Positions 17,532-26,660 of a stretch of DNA of 64,000 bases are shown one piece after another. A program made the translations under genes and the position numbers. The number at the start of each line of letters is the position of its first letter. Position 1 is the stretch's first letter. A model generated the notes under the pieces. It saw only the letters and a list, made by a program, of their open reading frames with translations. It did no database searches and was not told where the DNA came from. Source of the DNA: an uncultured Bacilli bacterium (GTDB taxonomy: Bacteria > Bacillota_I > Bacilli_A > RF39 > UBA660); NCBI GenBank assembly GCA_944371995.1, contig CALVYD010000002.1, positions 36,376-100,375 of the forward strand, given 5' to 3'.

Positions 17532-18474
17532 ATTTTTCTTTATCTTCTAATTTTTTAAATCTTGTTGCTAGTTCCTTAATCTTTCTGAATCTATGATTTA
17601 GTCCTGATTTCGTTATTGAATTTCCTGTTTCTAGAGATATAATTTCACTTAATTCTTTTAGAGACGCTTCTGGATATTTCTTTCGATACTCTAGGGCTTG
17701 TTGCGTTTTATCATCTAACAGGCTAATTCCTAGATTATCTTCAATAATGGCAATGTCATCTAGTTGCGCTGTTGCAGTCGCTACTACTTTATCCATATTG
17801 GCTTGTTCACAATTATTTAGGCGATTAGCCTGATTTTTTTGATTTCTATAAATTCTTTGGTTTTCAAAATATAATACAGCATTATTTGCCTTTATTATTT
17901 TTAAAAAGTCACTTATTTTATCCGCTTCTTTGATATATAGCATGTAACCTTTATCTCTGGTTAGAATTTTTACGTTTAAATCAAATAAGTTTAATAGTTT
18001 TTGTACAAATACCGCTTCTCCTGATTCTTCTATTAATAATTCCATATGGTATCTTGAAGTTCTAGGATCATTAATACTTCCTGATGCTAAGAAGACACCT
18101 CTTAAATACGCTCTGATTTCTTCGTTAGCGCCAACAATATATTGTGGAGGTTTTTCTAAGTATTCTCCCTGTTTATCTTGATAGCCTATATCTTCTAAGA
18201 TAAAGTCTTTTTTTTCTTCTATCGTTAGAGCCAGTAAGTCTTTTTTACTAAAGTTTAGACTATCTTTTATTTCTTTTTTTATTTTTACTTCATAAAGGGC
18301 TTCTATTTGCTTTTCAATTCTTTCACAAATGAGAGGATTTTCTGTTGTTAATTGAAAGCCAGTTGGTGTTTGATGTCCATTATTTCTAATATATCCAGAT
18401 AACTCTGCAATCATTTCTGATTTTGAGACAATATTTTTGGAAATTTCTTCTTTAATATCTGTTGTATATGACAT
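17530..18474 (-). CDS. whiA: DNA-binding protein WhiA
   Basis: 314 residues. The N-terminal part has the homing-endonuclease-like (LAGLIDADG) fold lacking nuclease residues, with YLRGVFLASGSINDPRTSRYHMEL; the C-terminal helix-turn-helix includes KYPEASLKELSEII and SGLNHRFRKI. In Firmicutes WhiA influences cell division and chromosome segregation. It starts one base after yvcK ends, so the two are translationally linked, as in most Bacillota. Confidence 0.95.
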   Translation of the reverse strand: MSYTTDIKEEISKNIVSKSEMIAELSGYIRNNGHQTPTGFQLTTENPLICERIEKQIEALYEVKIKKEIKDSLNFSKKDLLALTIEEKKDFILEDIGYQDKQGEYLEKPPQYIVGANEEIRAYLRGVFLASGSINDPRTSRYHMELLIEESGEAVFVQKLLNLFDLNVKILTRDKGYMLYIKEADKISDFLKIIKANNAVLYFENQRIYRNQKNQANRLNNCEQANMDKVVATATAQLDDIAIIEDNLGISLLDDKTQQALEYRKKYPEASLKELSEIISLETGNSITKSGLNHRFRKIKELATRFKKLEDKEK

Positions 18475-18475
18475 A

Positions 18476-19429
18476 CTAATCCCTCATTAAATAGTTAAAT
18501 ATTAGTGCACTTAATTTTAGACTATTATGTCTTAAAGTATTTGCTTCTATTGTTATTAAGTCATCTTCAATTAATTCTACACCAAGATTTTCTAATGCAG
18601 CATAATCTATTTTTACAGGGTCTTTTTGTTCTGCCGTTGCATATTTTTCGGCTATCTTTTTATCTATTTTAGTGTTACTAGCAATTACTACATCTATTTT
18701 TCTAAAATCTAGATATTTATTTAATAATTTTACATGATCACTAACTGTGAAATTGTCTGTTTCACCAGGTTGAGTAACGGCATTACATAAATACATAATT
18801 GGAGCCTTCGTGTCCTTTAAAGCTCTCTTTACTTCATTGCAGATGACATTTGGTAAAATACTAGTATATAGACTACCCATGCTGAAGATGATTAAGTCTG
18901 CTTCTGCTATGGCTGTTATTACTTCAGGTAGGACTTTTGGTTCTTCTTTATAGTAGATTTTTTCAATTCTTTGATCTGATTTCGTAATTTGTTCTTCTCC
19001 TTCAATCACGTTTCCAGCTTTGTCTAATCCCATTAATGTTAGTGAGGAATCTTCTGAAATTGGTAAAACTGTATGTTTTACATCGAACAATTTACTTAGT
19101 GATGCAATTGCTTCTTTTAGCGAACCAGTAATATCTAGCATGGACGTTAAAATTAAATTTCCCATGGCATGACCATCAAGGTCACTCGAAGTGTGAAATC
19201 TATATTCCATCATTTCTTTAATTGGTTCATCGATTTCAGATAAAGCTGTAATTACTTTTCTAATATCTCCCACGGCAGGAATATTAAACTCTTTTCTTAG
19301 TTTTCCAGTTGATGTTCCATTATCAGAGACTGTAATTACTGCTGTAATATCCACAGGAAAATCTTTTAATCCTCTCAATAAATATGATATTCCTGTTCCT
19401 CCACCAAAAACTACGACTTTCTTATACAT
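18476..19429 (-). CDS. yvcK: YvcK-family gluconeogenesis/cell-shape factor
   Basis: 317 residues of the CofD-like/YvcK family, which binds UDP-sugars and is needed for growth on gluconeogenic carbon and for peptidoglycan homeostasis. Visible motifs are VVFGGGTGISYLLRGLK, VTVSDNGTSTGKLR and the later SMGSLYTSILPN. It sits 14 bases after lgt and directly before whiA. The partner gene rapZ, usually just upstream, is replaced here by lgt-uvrA. Confidence 0.94.
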   Translation of the reverse strand: MYKKVVVFGGGTGISYLLRGLKDFPVDITAVITVSDNGTSTGKLRKEFNIPAVGDIRKVITALSEIDEPIKEMMEYRFHTSSDLDGHAMGNLILTSMLDITGSLKEAIASLSKLFDVKHTVLPISEDSSLTLMGLDKAGNVIEGEEQITKSDQRIEKIYYKEEPKVLPEVITAIAEADLIIFSMGSLYTSILPNVICNEVKRALKDTKAPIMYLCNAVTQPGETDNFTVSDHVKLLNKYLDFRKIDVVIASNTKIDKKIAEKYATAEQKDPVKIDYAALENLGVELIEDDLITIEANTLRHNSLKLSALIFNYLMRD

Positions 19430-19443
19430 ATTTTTTCCTCCTG

Positions 19444-20229
19444 TTATGCATTATATTGCTTATTATTTTTTCTTAACATATTGACAATGATAATAATTAG
19501 TCCAGATACGATAAATACTATTGATACAATTTGTGCTATTTTAAATGTTCCTAGCATTAAGGAATCTGTTCTCATTCCTTCTATAATAAATCTGATGATA
19601 CCGTACCATAGTAGATAGAAACCTGTTAATTGACCTATCTTTAAGTATTTAAATCTTCGTATTAATAACATTGCTAAAAAGCCAAATAAACACCAGACTG
19701 ACTCATAAAAGAAAGTAGGCTGTCTATATTCTCCTAAAATATACATTCCTTGTATTACAAAGCTTGGTATTCCTAATGATTTTAGATGAGCTGCTGTAGT
19801 GACTGGTCCATACGCTTCACTGTTAAAGAAATTTCCCCAACGTCCTATGGCTTGAGCAATAATTAAACCTACTACAATAATATCTAGCATTTCCCAGATA
19901 TTTACGTTATGTTTTTTACATGATGTAATCACCACTATTAATCCGGCTATGATACCACCATGAATTGCGAGTCCGCCATTCCAGATTTGTAATATTTCTA
20001 ATGGCCTATCTAAATAATAAGATAGGTTAAACAATACATAATATAATCTCGCACCTATAATTCCTATGATTATGGTGCTGAATGCTAGATTTACTAAGAA
20101 GTCTTCCTCTATTCCTCTTTTTTTAGATTCCTTATATATTAGAAAGCAAGCTACTAACATACCTAGAAATATAAAGATGGAATACCAATATATTTGAATT
20201 ACACCTAGATCTAATGCTACTTGATTCAT
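19444..20229 (-). CDS. lgt: Prolipoprotein diacylglyceryl transferase
   Basis: Integral membrane enzyme that transfers diacylglycerol to the lipobox cysteine of prolipoproteins. 261 residues with about seven membrane helices. The Lgt signature GRWGNFFNSEAYG and the IHGGIIAG loop are clear. ATG 20229 is preferred over the ATG six bases upstream because the latter overlaps AAGAAGG, which spaces well with 20229. Located between uvrA and yvcK; hprK, often adjacent to lgt in Bacilli, is absent. Confidence 0.95.
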   Translation of the reverse strand: MNQVALDLGVIQIYWYSIFIFLGMLVACFLIYKESKKRGIEEDFLVNLAFSTIIIGIIGARLYYVLFNLSYYLDRPLEILQIWNGGLAIHGGIIAGLIVVITSCKKHNVNIWEMLDIIVVGLIIAQAIGRWGNFFNSEAYGPVTTAAHLKSLGIPSFVIQGMYILGEYRQPTFFYESVWCLFGFLAMLLIRRFKYLKIGQLTGFYLLWYGIIRFIIEGMRTDSLMLGTFKIAQIVSIVFIVSGLIIIIVNMLRKNNKQYNA

Positions 20230-20255
20230 AAACATCCTTCTTTGCTTTTATTCTT

Positions 20256-23069
20256 TTACAAAATTTTCTTTAAAAATTGGCCTGTATATGATTCTTTTAC
20301 TTTTGCGACTTCTTCTGGAGTTCCTGTTGCAACAATTTGTCCTCCATCATCTCCACCTTCAGGACCTAGGTCAATGATATAGTCAGCAACTTTGATTACA
20401 TCTAGATTGTGTTCAATCACTACTACCGTATCTTTATTATCTACTATTTTTTGTAAAATTGCAAGCAAACGCTTAATGTCATCCGTATGAAGACCGGTCG
20501 TTGGTTCGTCTAGTACAAATAAGGTCTTTCCGGTTGCTTTTTTCTGTAATTCTTTTGCTAATTTTACACGTTCTGCTTCTCCTCCTGAAAGGGTTGGAGC
20601 TGGTTGACCTAATTTAATATAGCCAAGTCCTACATCTTCTAATACTTGTAGTTTGTTTTTGATTTTTGGTACGTTTGAGAAAAACTCTAGGGCTTCTGAT
20701 ACTCTCATGTCTAGTACTTCTGCAATATTTTTTCCTTTATATTTTATGTTTAGGGTTTCTCTATTATACCTTGTTCCATGACATACTTCACATGGTACAT
20801 AAACATCTGGTAAGAAGTGCATTTCAATTTTTTTCACACCATCTCCACGGCAAGCTTCACAACGTCCTCCTTTGACATTGAATGAGAAACGATTCTTTTC
20901 AAAGCCGTACATTTTCGCTTCTTTTGTTGTCGTAAACAATGTACGTATATCATCGAATACTCCCGTATAAGTTGCTGGATTTGATCTTGGTGTCCTACCG
21001 ATTGGATTTTGAGAAATTGCTACTATTTTATCAATATTATCTAGTCCTAAAATCTTTTTATGTTTTCCTGGTTTTTCTTTAGAATGATATATTTTAGCAG
21101 CTACTGCTTTACAAAGTATTTCATTTATTAAACTACTTTTTCCACTTCCTGATACTCCTGTTACACAGGTAAATGTTCCAAGAGGAATATCTACATCAAT
21201 ATTTTTTAAGTTGTGCTCTTCAGCACCTTTTATCTTTAAGAACTTCTTATTTCCTTTTCTTCTTGTTTTTGGAACTTCAATACATTTCTTTCCACTCAAA
21301 TATTGTCCGGTGATACTATTTTCGTTTTTCATTACTTCTTCTGGAGTTCCGGCTGCTACTACTTGTCCTCCGTGTTCTCCGGCACCTGGACCAATGTCTA
21401 CTAAATAGTCACAAGCAAGCATGGTATCGGTATCATGTTCCACTACAATTAAAGTATTTCCTAAGTCACGCATCTCTAACATAGAATTAATTAATTTTTC
21501 ATTATCTCGTTGATGTAGTCCAATGCTTGGCTCATCTAATACATATAGTACACCTGTCAAGTGAGATCCAATTTGCGTTGCTAATCTTATACGTTGTGCT
21601 TCTCCACCTGATAAGGTACCAGCACTTCTACTTAGTGTTAAATATTCAAGTCCTACATTTTTTAAGAAATGTAGTCGGTCCTGGACTTCTTTAATGACTA
21701 ATTTGGCTATTTCTTTTTTCTCTTCTGATAATTCTAGATTATCAAAGAAAGGTATTAATTCTTTAATACTCATTTCGGTTACTTCATAGATGTTTTTTCC
21801 ATTTAATTTTACAGATAGGACATCATCAGTAAGACGAGCTCCATGACAAGTCTCACAAGTATGTTCTACCATATAATTTTCTAACCATTCTCTAATCCAT
21901 GTCGAACTTGTTTCCATGTATCTTCTTTCTAGATTGGTTATAATTCCTTCATAGAAATCTCTACTATTATATTTATTGCCACTTTTTGATGAATACTGAA
22001 AATGTATTACTTCATCTGAACCATAAAGAATGACATCTTGTTGCTTTTGAGTTAATTTTTTCCATGGCTTTTTCATATCTATTTTATAGTGCTTACAAAC
22101 ACATTCTAACTTTTTATAGTCTAGTCCTTCCGGGTCATCTGTTAATGTTTTTATACATCCATCAGCTATCGATTTATCTTTGTCTGGAATTAACAAATCC
22201 GCATCTATTTGTAGCTTTACTCCTAGACCTTTACAATCTGGACAAGCACCATACGGAGCATTGAAACTAAAGATTCTTGGCTCTAATTCTGGTAGAGAGA
22301 ATTCACAATATGGACAAGCAAATGCTTCTGATAATACTAATTCCTTTTTATTTTCTCCTAATATTTCCACTACTACTTTACCTTCTGATAGTTTGGTTGC
22401 TCCTTCGATTGCTTCAAATAATCTGGATCTTGAACCTTCTTTGATGATTAATCTATCAATTACAACGTCAATTTTATGTTTTTTGTTTTTGTCTAGCATG
22501 ATATCTTCTGATAAATCCATCATTTCTCCGTCAACACGAACTCTAACATATCCTTCTTTGCGTAAATCTTCTAGTAAATCTTTTTGTGTTCCTTTTTCGC
22601 CATGTACTACTGGTGACATGATGATTATCTTTGTTCCTTCAGGATATTCTAAAACTTTATTTGTCATTTCTTCTACACTTTGAGAAGATATTGGAATATT
22701 ATGGTTTGGACAGTAAGGAACTCCGACGCGAGCAAAAATTAGTCTTAGATAATCATAAATTTCTGTTACTGTTCCTACTGTTGATCTTGGATTGTTGTTT
22801 GTTGTTTTTTGATCAATACTAATCGCTGGAGATAATCCTTCGATACTATCTACATCTGGTTTTTCACTTCCACCTAAAAATTGTCTAGCATAGGCAGAAA
22901 GACTTTCTACATATCTTCTTTGACCTTCTGCATAAATAGTATCAAAAGCTAAACTACTTTTTCCACTTCCTGATAAACCAGTCATTACAATAAGTTTATT
23001 CTTTGGTAATTCAATATTTATATTTTTTAAATTGTTTTCTCTTGCACCTTTTACAATAATTTTATCCAT
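20256..23069 (-). CDS. uvrA: UvrABC excision nuclease subunit A
   Basis: Damage-recognition ATPase of nucleotide excision repair. 937 residues, full length, with two ABC modules: Walker A GLSGSGKSS near 31-39 and GVSGSGKSS in the second half, each with an LSGGE signature, plus two C4 zinc-finger regions (CPYCEF...CPDCKG and CEACRG...CEVCHG). AGGTGA precedes the ATG at 23069. It heads uvrA-lgt-yvcK-whiA; uvrB is not adjacent, lying 3.6 kb away on the same strand. Confidence 0.98.
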   Translation of the reverse strand: MDKIIVKGARENNLKNINIELPKNKLIVMTGLSGSGKSSLAFDTIYAEGQRRYVESLSAYARQFLGGSEKPDVDSIEGLSPAISIDQKTTNNNPRSTVGTVTEIYDYLRLIFARVGVPYCPNHNIPISSQSVEEMTNKVLEYPEGTKIIIMSPVVHGEKGTQKDLLEDLRKEGYVRVRVDGEMMDLSEDIMLDKNKKHKIDVVIDRLIIKEGSRSRLFEAIEGATKLSEGKVVVEILGENKKELVLSEAFACPYCEFSLPELEPRIFSFNAPYGACPDCKGLGVKLQIDADLLIPDKDKSIADGCIKTLTDDPEGLDYKKLECVCKHYKIDMKKPWKKLTQKQQDVILYGSDEVIHFQYSSKSGNKYNSRDFYEGIITNLERRYMETSSTWIREWLENYMVEHTCETCHGARLTDDVLSVKLNGKNIYEVTEMSIKELIPFFDNLELSEEKKEIAKLVIKEVQDRLHFLKNVGLEYLTLSRSAGTLSGGEAQRIRLATQIGSHLTGVLYVLDEPSIGLHQRDNEKLINSMLEMRDLGNTLIVVEHDTDTMLACDYLVDIGPGAGEHGGQVVAAGTPEEVMKNENSITGQYLSGKKCIEVPKTRRKGNKKFLKIKGAEEHNLKNIDVDIPLGTFTCVTGVSGSGKSSLINEILCKAVAAKIYHSKEKPGKHKKILGLDNIDKIVAISQNPIGRTPRSNPATYTGVFDDIRTLFTTTKEAKMYGFEKNRFSFNVKGGRCEACRGDGVKKIEMHFLPDVYVPCEVCHGTRYNRETLNIKYKGKNIAEVLDMRVSEALEFFSNVPKIKNKLQVLEDVGLGYIKLGQPAPTLSGGEAERVKLAKELQKKATGKTLFVLDEPTTGLHTDDIKRLLAILQKIVDNKDTVVVIEHNLDVIKVADYIIDLGPEGGDDGGQIVATGTPEEVAKVKESYTGQFLKKIL

Positions 23070-23164
23070 TTATACTTCACCTGCCACATATTATAACATA
23101 AAATTGAAAAATTTATTATTCTTTTATTCTAGTTTATTAAAAAATACACCCTTTGGACAAAGTA

Positions 23165-25108
23165 TTAGTTTTTTCTGCTATGTGTAGTAGGAGAAGCCGT
23201 TGATTGACTTTTTAAATCATTTAACATATCATTTAATTGATTTTTATCACTTCGAGTATCACTCAATGCACTTGCTTCTTCATTTTTCCATCTTATATAG
23301 TTTATAGTATTAACCGCTAAATTCATTAAATATATATTTTCAGAGGTTCTAAATTTTTCTAATTGAGAATTTATTCTTTCTATATTTGGATTTTTAATAT
23401 TTTGTAGCATTTCTTCATAATAGTTTCGAAAGAAGTCATAATAACTTTTAATGTCTGGTAAACTTACCTTACGATTTCTTTGTAATTGATCCAATATTTT
23501 TGTAAATCTTACAAATTGATGAGTACATTCTGCAAAATAATAATAATGGATATTTTCTTTTTGCTCTGTAATCCTATATTTACTGGTAACTTCCTTATAT
23601 GTTTCTAAATCCACATTATTTAGTTCTCTTAATACTAAAGCATTTTCATGCGGTACATGGACTAAATTTTCTAGTAATGTTAAAATTTGATTTGAAGTTA
23701 CGCCTTCTGCACTTAGTTTTTTTATTAATAGTTCTTGAGGATATTGATTTAATATATGATTACAGATTTCTCTTCCTACTGGAGTATCTATTATCTTTTT
23801 TTCCATAAGATAATCTATTTTAATATCTCCACTGTTATCAAACACTTTAGCAATGTGAGCGAATCTTTTTAATCCTTCTGGATTTATTTCAATTGCTTCT
23901 TTCAATTTTTTTATATCATAATCCAAATAGCGGAGCATTTCTTTGCTTTCAGGATCTTTTTTGATTGAAAAGGCTCTTCGACAATTTGTTGCTTCATAAT
24001 TTTTTCTACAGTTATTAATAATTCTTTCTTTTTGTTTTCCGTCCTTCATATATTTTTTTATAAAATAACGACATTTTTTCCAACCTCTTTGATCCGCATC
24101 GATTTCTATTTCATCACTATCATGATTTCCTTCAAAATTTTTCTTTCTATCGGAGTTATAATCATTAAAAATAGCTCTTAAATATTGGTTTATTTCATAA
24201 GAAGCACTTTCAAAATTAAATAAATTATTTGTTTGTTTATTTTGATATGAATGACTTAACTCATGACATTGTACAAATATTAAAAACATTATATCATTTT
24301 CTAGATAGGTTCTTGACACTTCAGTAGATAGAAAGGTATTAAGCCTGACATTATGAAATCTATCAAATTGAATAAATACACTATCTATATTACTATTATA
24401 AAACGCTAGTGATGTTTGCTTCTTCCCTTTCATAAAATTTGCTAGAAATACCCTTGTATCTTCTGTTTTTTCTTGATAATTATTTGGCATAAATGTTAAA
24501 ATTGCCTGCAATAGTTCTGGAGTTGCTGTAATGTTATCTAAATTATTAAATACATATCTTATAAAGGTATCATAATTACTATCACTAAAAACTGTCCCAT
24601 TTTTATCAAAATCTTTTTGACTTTCTAATATTCTACTTATTAAGTTTAATTCTTCTCTTGTTAAAGTATCATTTTTTTTCATTTTTGACAGTAGTCTATT
24701 CTTAATTCCCTTATTTTTTTCTTTGTGTTCATTTAAAGTATTACCTGGATAAATCTTACTTAATATTTCTTTATTCAAATAACTAAAGATGATATTAGTA
24801 CTTGGTTCTATATATAGAGTTTCTCCTTTATACTTGACTTGATTATTTTTGACTAATCTTTTTAAATATTGTGTATAATTGTAAAATTCTCTTGTTTGAA
24901 GAAAGTCAGGATTATTATGAATCAGCATCGCTACATAATGATCTAGGGATTCTTTTAGACATAAATAATAGGCATCAGCTTTTTCGGTATATTTTTGTTT
25001 ATATTGTCTGCTTAATTGGTCTAATAAAGTACTATCTCTTAAATAATTTAAATATATATTTTCTTTTTCGTTAGATAAAAATGTAGATATATATTTTTTA
25101 TTATACAT
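23165..25108 (-). CDS. Putative zinc metallopeptidase (HELSH motif), family not recognised
   Basis: 647 residues from ATG 25108, which follows AAAGGAGG; an upstream start at 25156 has no such site. A zinc-binding motif C-HELSH lies at about 282-286 and an acidic EIEIDAD segment about 50 residues later could supply the third ligand, as in gluzincin-like peptidases. No signal peptide or membrane segment, so cytosolic. The rest is helical and charged. It starts 14 bases after a radical SAM gene ends, so the two are probably one unit together with the 26-kb protein and uvrB. Proteolytic activity is inferred from the motif only. Confidence 0.6.
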   Translation of the reverse strand: MYNKKYISTFLSNEKENIYLNYLRDSTLLDQLSRQYKQKYTEKADAYYLCLKESLDHYVAMLIHNNPDFLQTREFYNYTQYLKRLVKNNQVKYKGETLYIEPSTNIIFSYLNKEILSKIYPGNTLNEHKEKNKGIKNRLLSKMKKNDTLTREELNLISRILESQKDFDKNGTVFSDSNYDTFIRYVFNNLDNITATPELLQAILTFMPNNYQEKTEDTRVFLANFMKGKKQTSLAFYNSNIDSVFIQFDRFHNVRLNTFLSTEVSRTYLENDIMFLIFVQCHELSHSYQNKQTNNLFNFESASYEINQYLRAIFNDYNSDRKKNFEGNHDSDEIEIDADQRGWKKCRYFIKKYMKDGKQKERIINNCRKNYEATNCRRAFSIKKDPESKEMLRYLDYDIKKLKEAIEINPEGLKRFAHIAKVFDNSGDIKIDYLMEKKIIDTPVGREICNHILNQYPQELLIKKLSAEGVTSNQILTLLENLVHVPHENALVLRELNNVDLETYKEVTSKYRITEQKENIHYYYFAECTHQFVRFTKILDQLQRNRKVSLPDIKSYYDFFRNYYEEMLQNIKNPNIERINSQLEKFRTSENIYLMNLAVNTINYIRWKNEEASALSDTRSDKNQLNDMLNDLKSQSTASPTTHSRKN

Positions 25109-25122
25109 ATGAAACCTCCTTT

Positions 25123-25953
25123 TTAATTTCTTTCTTTGAATGTACATGATTGACATAATTTTTCTATTGGCTTTCTATCTTGAAAAGACTTTTTTAACTT
25201 TTGATATCTTTCTTTGTTTTGTATTTCTTCAATGGATTCTTGATAAATATTTCCTAAATTAATCATACCATTGCTATCTAGGCAACATGGTACTACTGTT
25301 CCATCTACTAAAATAGCAATTTGTGTTTTTAAGGCATGACAATATCCACAGCTTTTGTGATTTGTAATTTCTGGCCAGATAAACTCATTATCTTTATCCA
25401 CATATATTGTGGATGATATTTTTACATTATTTTCATTTTGCAGTTTTTCCACTGTTTCTGTGGATAAATGATAATAATCTTTTAATTTTTCCACTACTTT
25501 TGTGGATTTTTTATCTAATTTGTTATCTTTTAAAGTCCATAAACGATAAATAATCACAGTATCTGAGGATAACTTTTCTACGTTTTGGAAGATTTCTTCT
25601 TCATAGGTTGGATTATTTTGTTCACAATGAAGAGAAAAATTTATTTTATGTAGAGCTTTACAGTCTTTTAATTTGTCTACTAACTTTGGAAATAATGTTC
25701 CATTGGTTGTGAGATTTACGTTTAAGTTGTACTTTTCTGCTAAATTTAGAAACTCAATTATTTTAGGATGCAGTAATGGTTCTCCCTTCACATGAAGATA
25801 GATAACTTTTGTCACTTTGGATACTTCTTTTAGAATATGTTCAAACTCTGACACTGTCATAAAGCGCTTTTCTTTTGTAACAGGGGAGCAGAAAGAACAT
25901 TTTAGATTGCAACAATTCGTGATTTCAATATAGACTTTTTTATACTTTTCCAC
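25123..25953 (-). CDS. Radical SAM protein with SPASM-like C-terminus
   Basis: 276 residues. The cluster-binding cysteines C15, C19 and C22 (CNLKCSFC) begin a radical SAM core with KGEPLLHP and TTNGT. The C-terminus has SPASM-type cysteines: CGYC, VPCC and a final CQSC, expected to hold an auxiliary iron-sulfur cluster. Such enzymes modify peptides or mature other enzymes; the substrate here is unknown. The gene overlaps the upstream gene by 14 bases. Residues 150-188 contain three related segments (STKVVEKLK, STETVEKLQ, SSTIYVDKD) encoded by hairpin-like DNA repeats. Confidence 0.85.
   Translation of the reverse strand: MEKYKKVYIEITNCCNLKCSFCSPVTKEKRFMTVSEFEHILKEVSKVTKVIYLHVKGEPLLHPKIIEFLNLAEKYNLNVNLTTNGTLFPKLVDKLKDCKALHKINFSLHCEQNNPTYEEEIFQNVEKLSSDTVIIYRLWTLKDNKLDKKSTKVVEKLKDYYHLSTETVEKLQNENNVKISSTIYVDKDNEFIWPEITNHKSCGYCHALKTQIAILVDGTVVPCCLDSNGMINLGNIYQESIEEIQNKERYQKLKKSFQDRKPIEKLCQSCTFKERN
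25394..25509. repeat. Cluster of TCCAC/GTGGA dyads resembling DnaA boxes
   Basis: Inside the radical SAM gene three dyads follow each other: TTATCCACA...TGTGGATGA (25394-25416), TTTTCCACT...TGTGGATAA (25445-25467) and TTTTCCACT...TGTGGATTT (25487-25509). Two of the six half-sites equal the DnaA-box consensus TTATCCACA exactly. Confidence 0.5.
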
Positions 25954-26659
25954 TTTTCTTTTGACCTACTTTTTTAGTTTTGGGACAATATGGTTCAGGT
26001 TTATAACCTTCCTTATCTTCATCAAAAACCATATAATCATACGCTTCCCAGAGAGCTACTGGCTTACCATTTTGTTTTACGGTTGCAGTATACATGCCAT
26101 TTGGTGATAAGTATATTCTAGTTGCGAAAGTGGTAGAATTATCTAGGTAAGTACAAAGAGCATCGCATAACCTGTTACTTTTTATTCCGTTTACGATAAA
26201 ATGAATTCTAGTAGGAACATTTTCATCTAGTGTTAATATTTCTTTTACATCATTGCTATTTGGCATCTTATCTTTAAACATTTCGTATCGAACATAATCT
26301 CCTGTTTTAAAGATATTTAGTCTATCTTCATTAAAGAACAAAGTTAACGGTGTATTTTTTGTAGACAAGTTTTCTAATATTTTTAAAGCAATATACTGAT
26401 CTAAAATTCTCATTGCTGTTTGTTGTTCTAAAGCAGAGTTCTTTGTTTTTCCATAACGATAATCTTCTGTTTCTTTGTAAATTATATTTTCTACTTTTTC
26501 CCAGTATTCTTCAGGATTAAAAACTACTAATAAATCGTTTGGATGCTCTTTTTTAATTACTTTAGCTAATTCCTTTAAGTCTTTTGATATTTGATGTTCA
26601 AATATTTCATGTACTTTCTCTTTATTTTCTAATTCTCTTAATAATATTTTATTTTCCAT
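25940..26659 (-). CDS. Unknown protein in the uvrB-radical SAM cluster
   Basis: 239 residues, no signal peptide or membrane segment; mixed helix and strand with a lysine-rich tail. No family recognised. The middle has charged helices, the C-terminal third strands such as RIYLSPNGMYTATVKQNG. It begins one base after the uvrB stop and overlaps the radical SAM gene by 14 bases, so it is translated together with both. It may be a partner or substrate of the radical SAM enzyme; this is inference from position only. Confidence 0.55.
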   Translation of the reverse strand: MENKILLRELENKEKVHEIFEHQISKDLKELAKVIKKEHPNDLLVVFNPEEYWEKVENIIYKETEDYRYGKTKNSALEQQTAMRILDQYIALKILENLSTKNTPLTLFFNEDRLNIFKTGDYVRYEMFKDKMPNSNDVKEILTLDENVPTRIHFIVNGIKSNRLCDALCTYLDNSTTFATRIYLSPNGMYTATVKQNGKPVALWEAYDYMVFDEDKEGYKPEPYCPKTKKVGQKKSGKV

Positions 26660-26660
26660 G

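Noticed and set aside
22180..22683. 167-codon plus-strand reading frame opposite uvrA
   Set aside because: Antisense shadow of a highly conserved gene; no start signal.
25321..25510. Replication origin, because of DnaA-box-like sequences
   Set aside because: They lie inside an intact reading frame; no dnaA, dnaN or AT-rich unwinding region is nearby.
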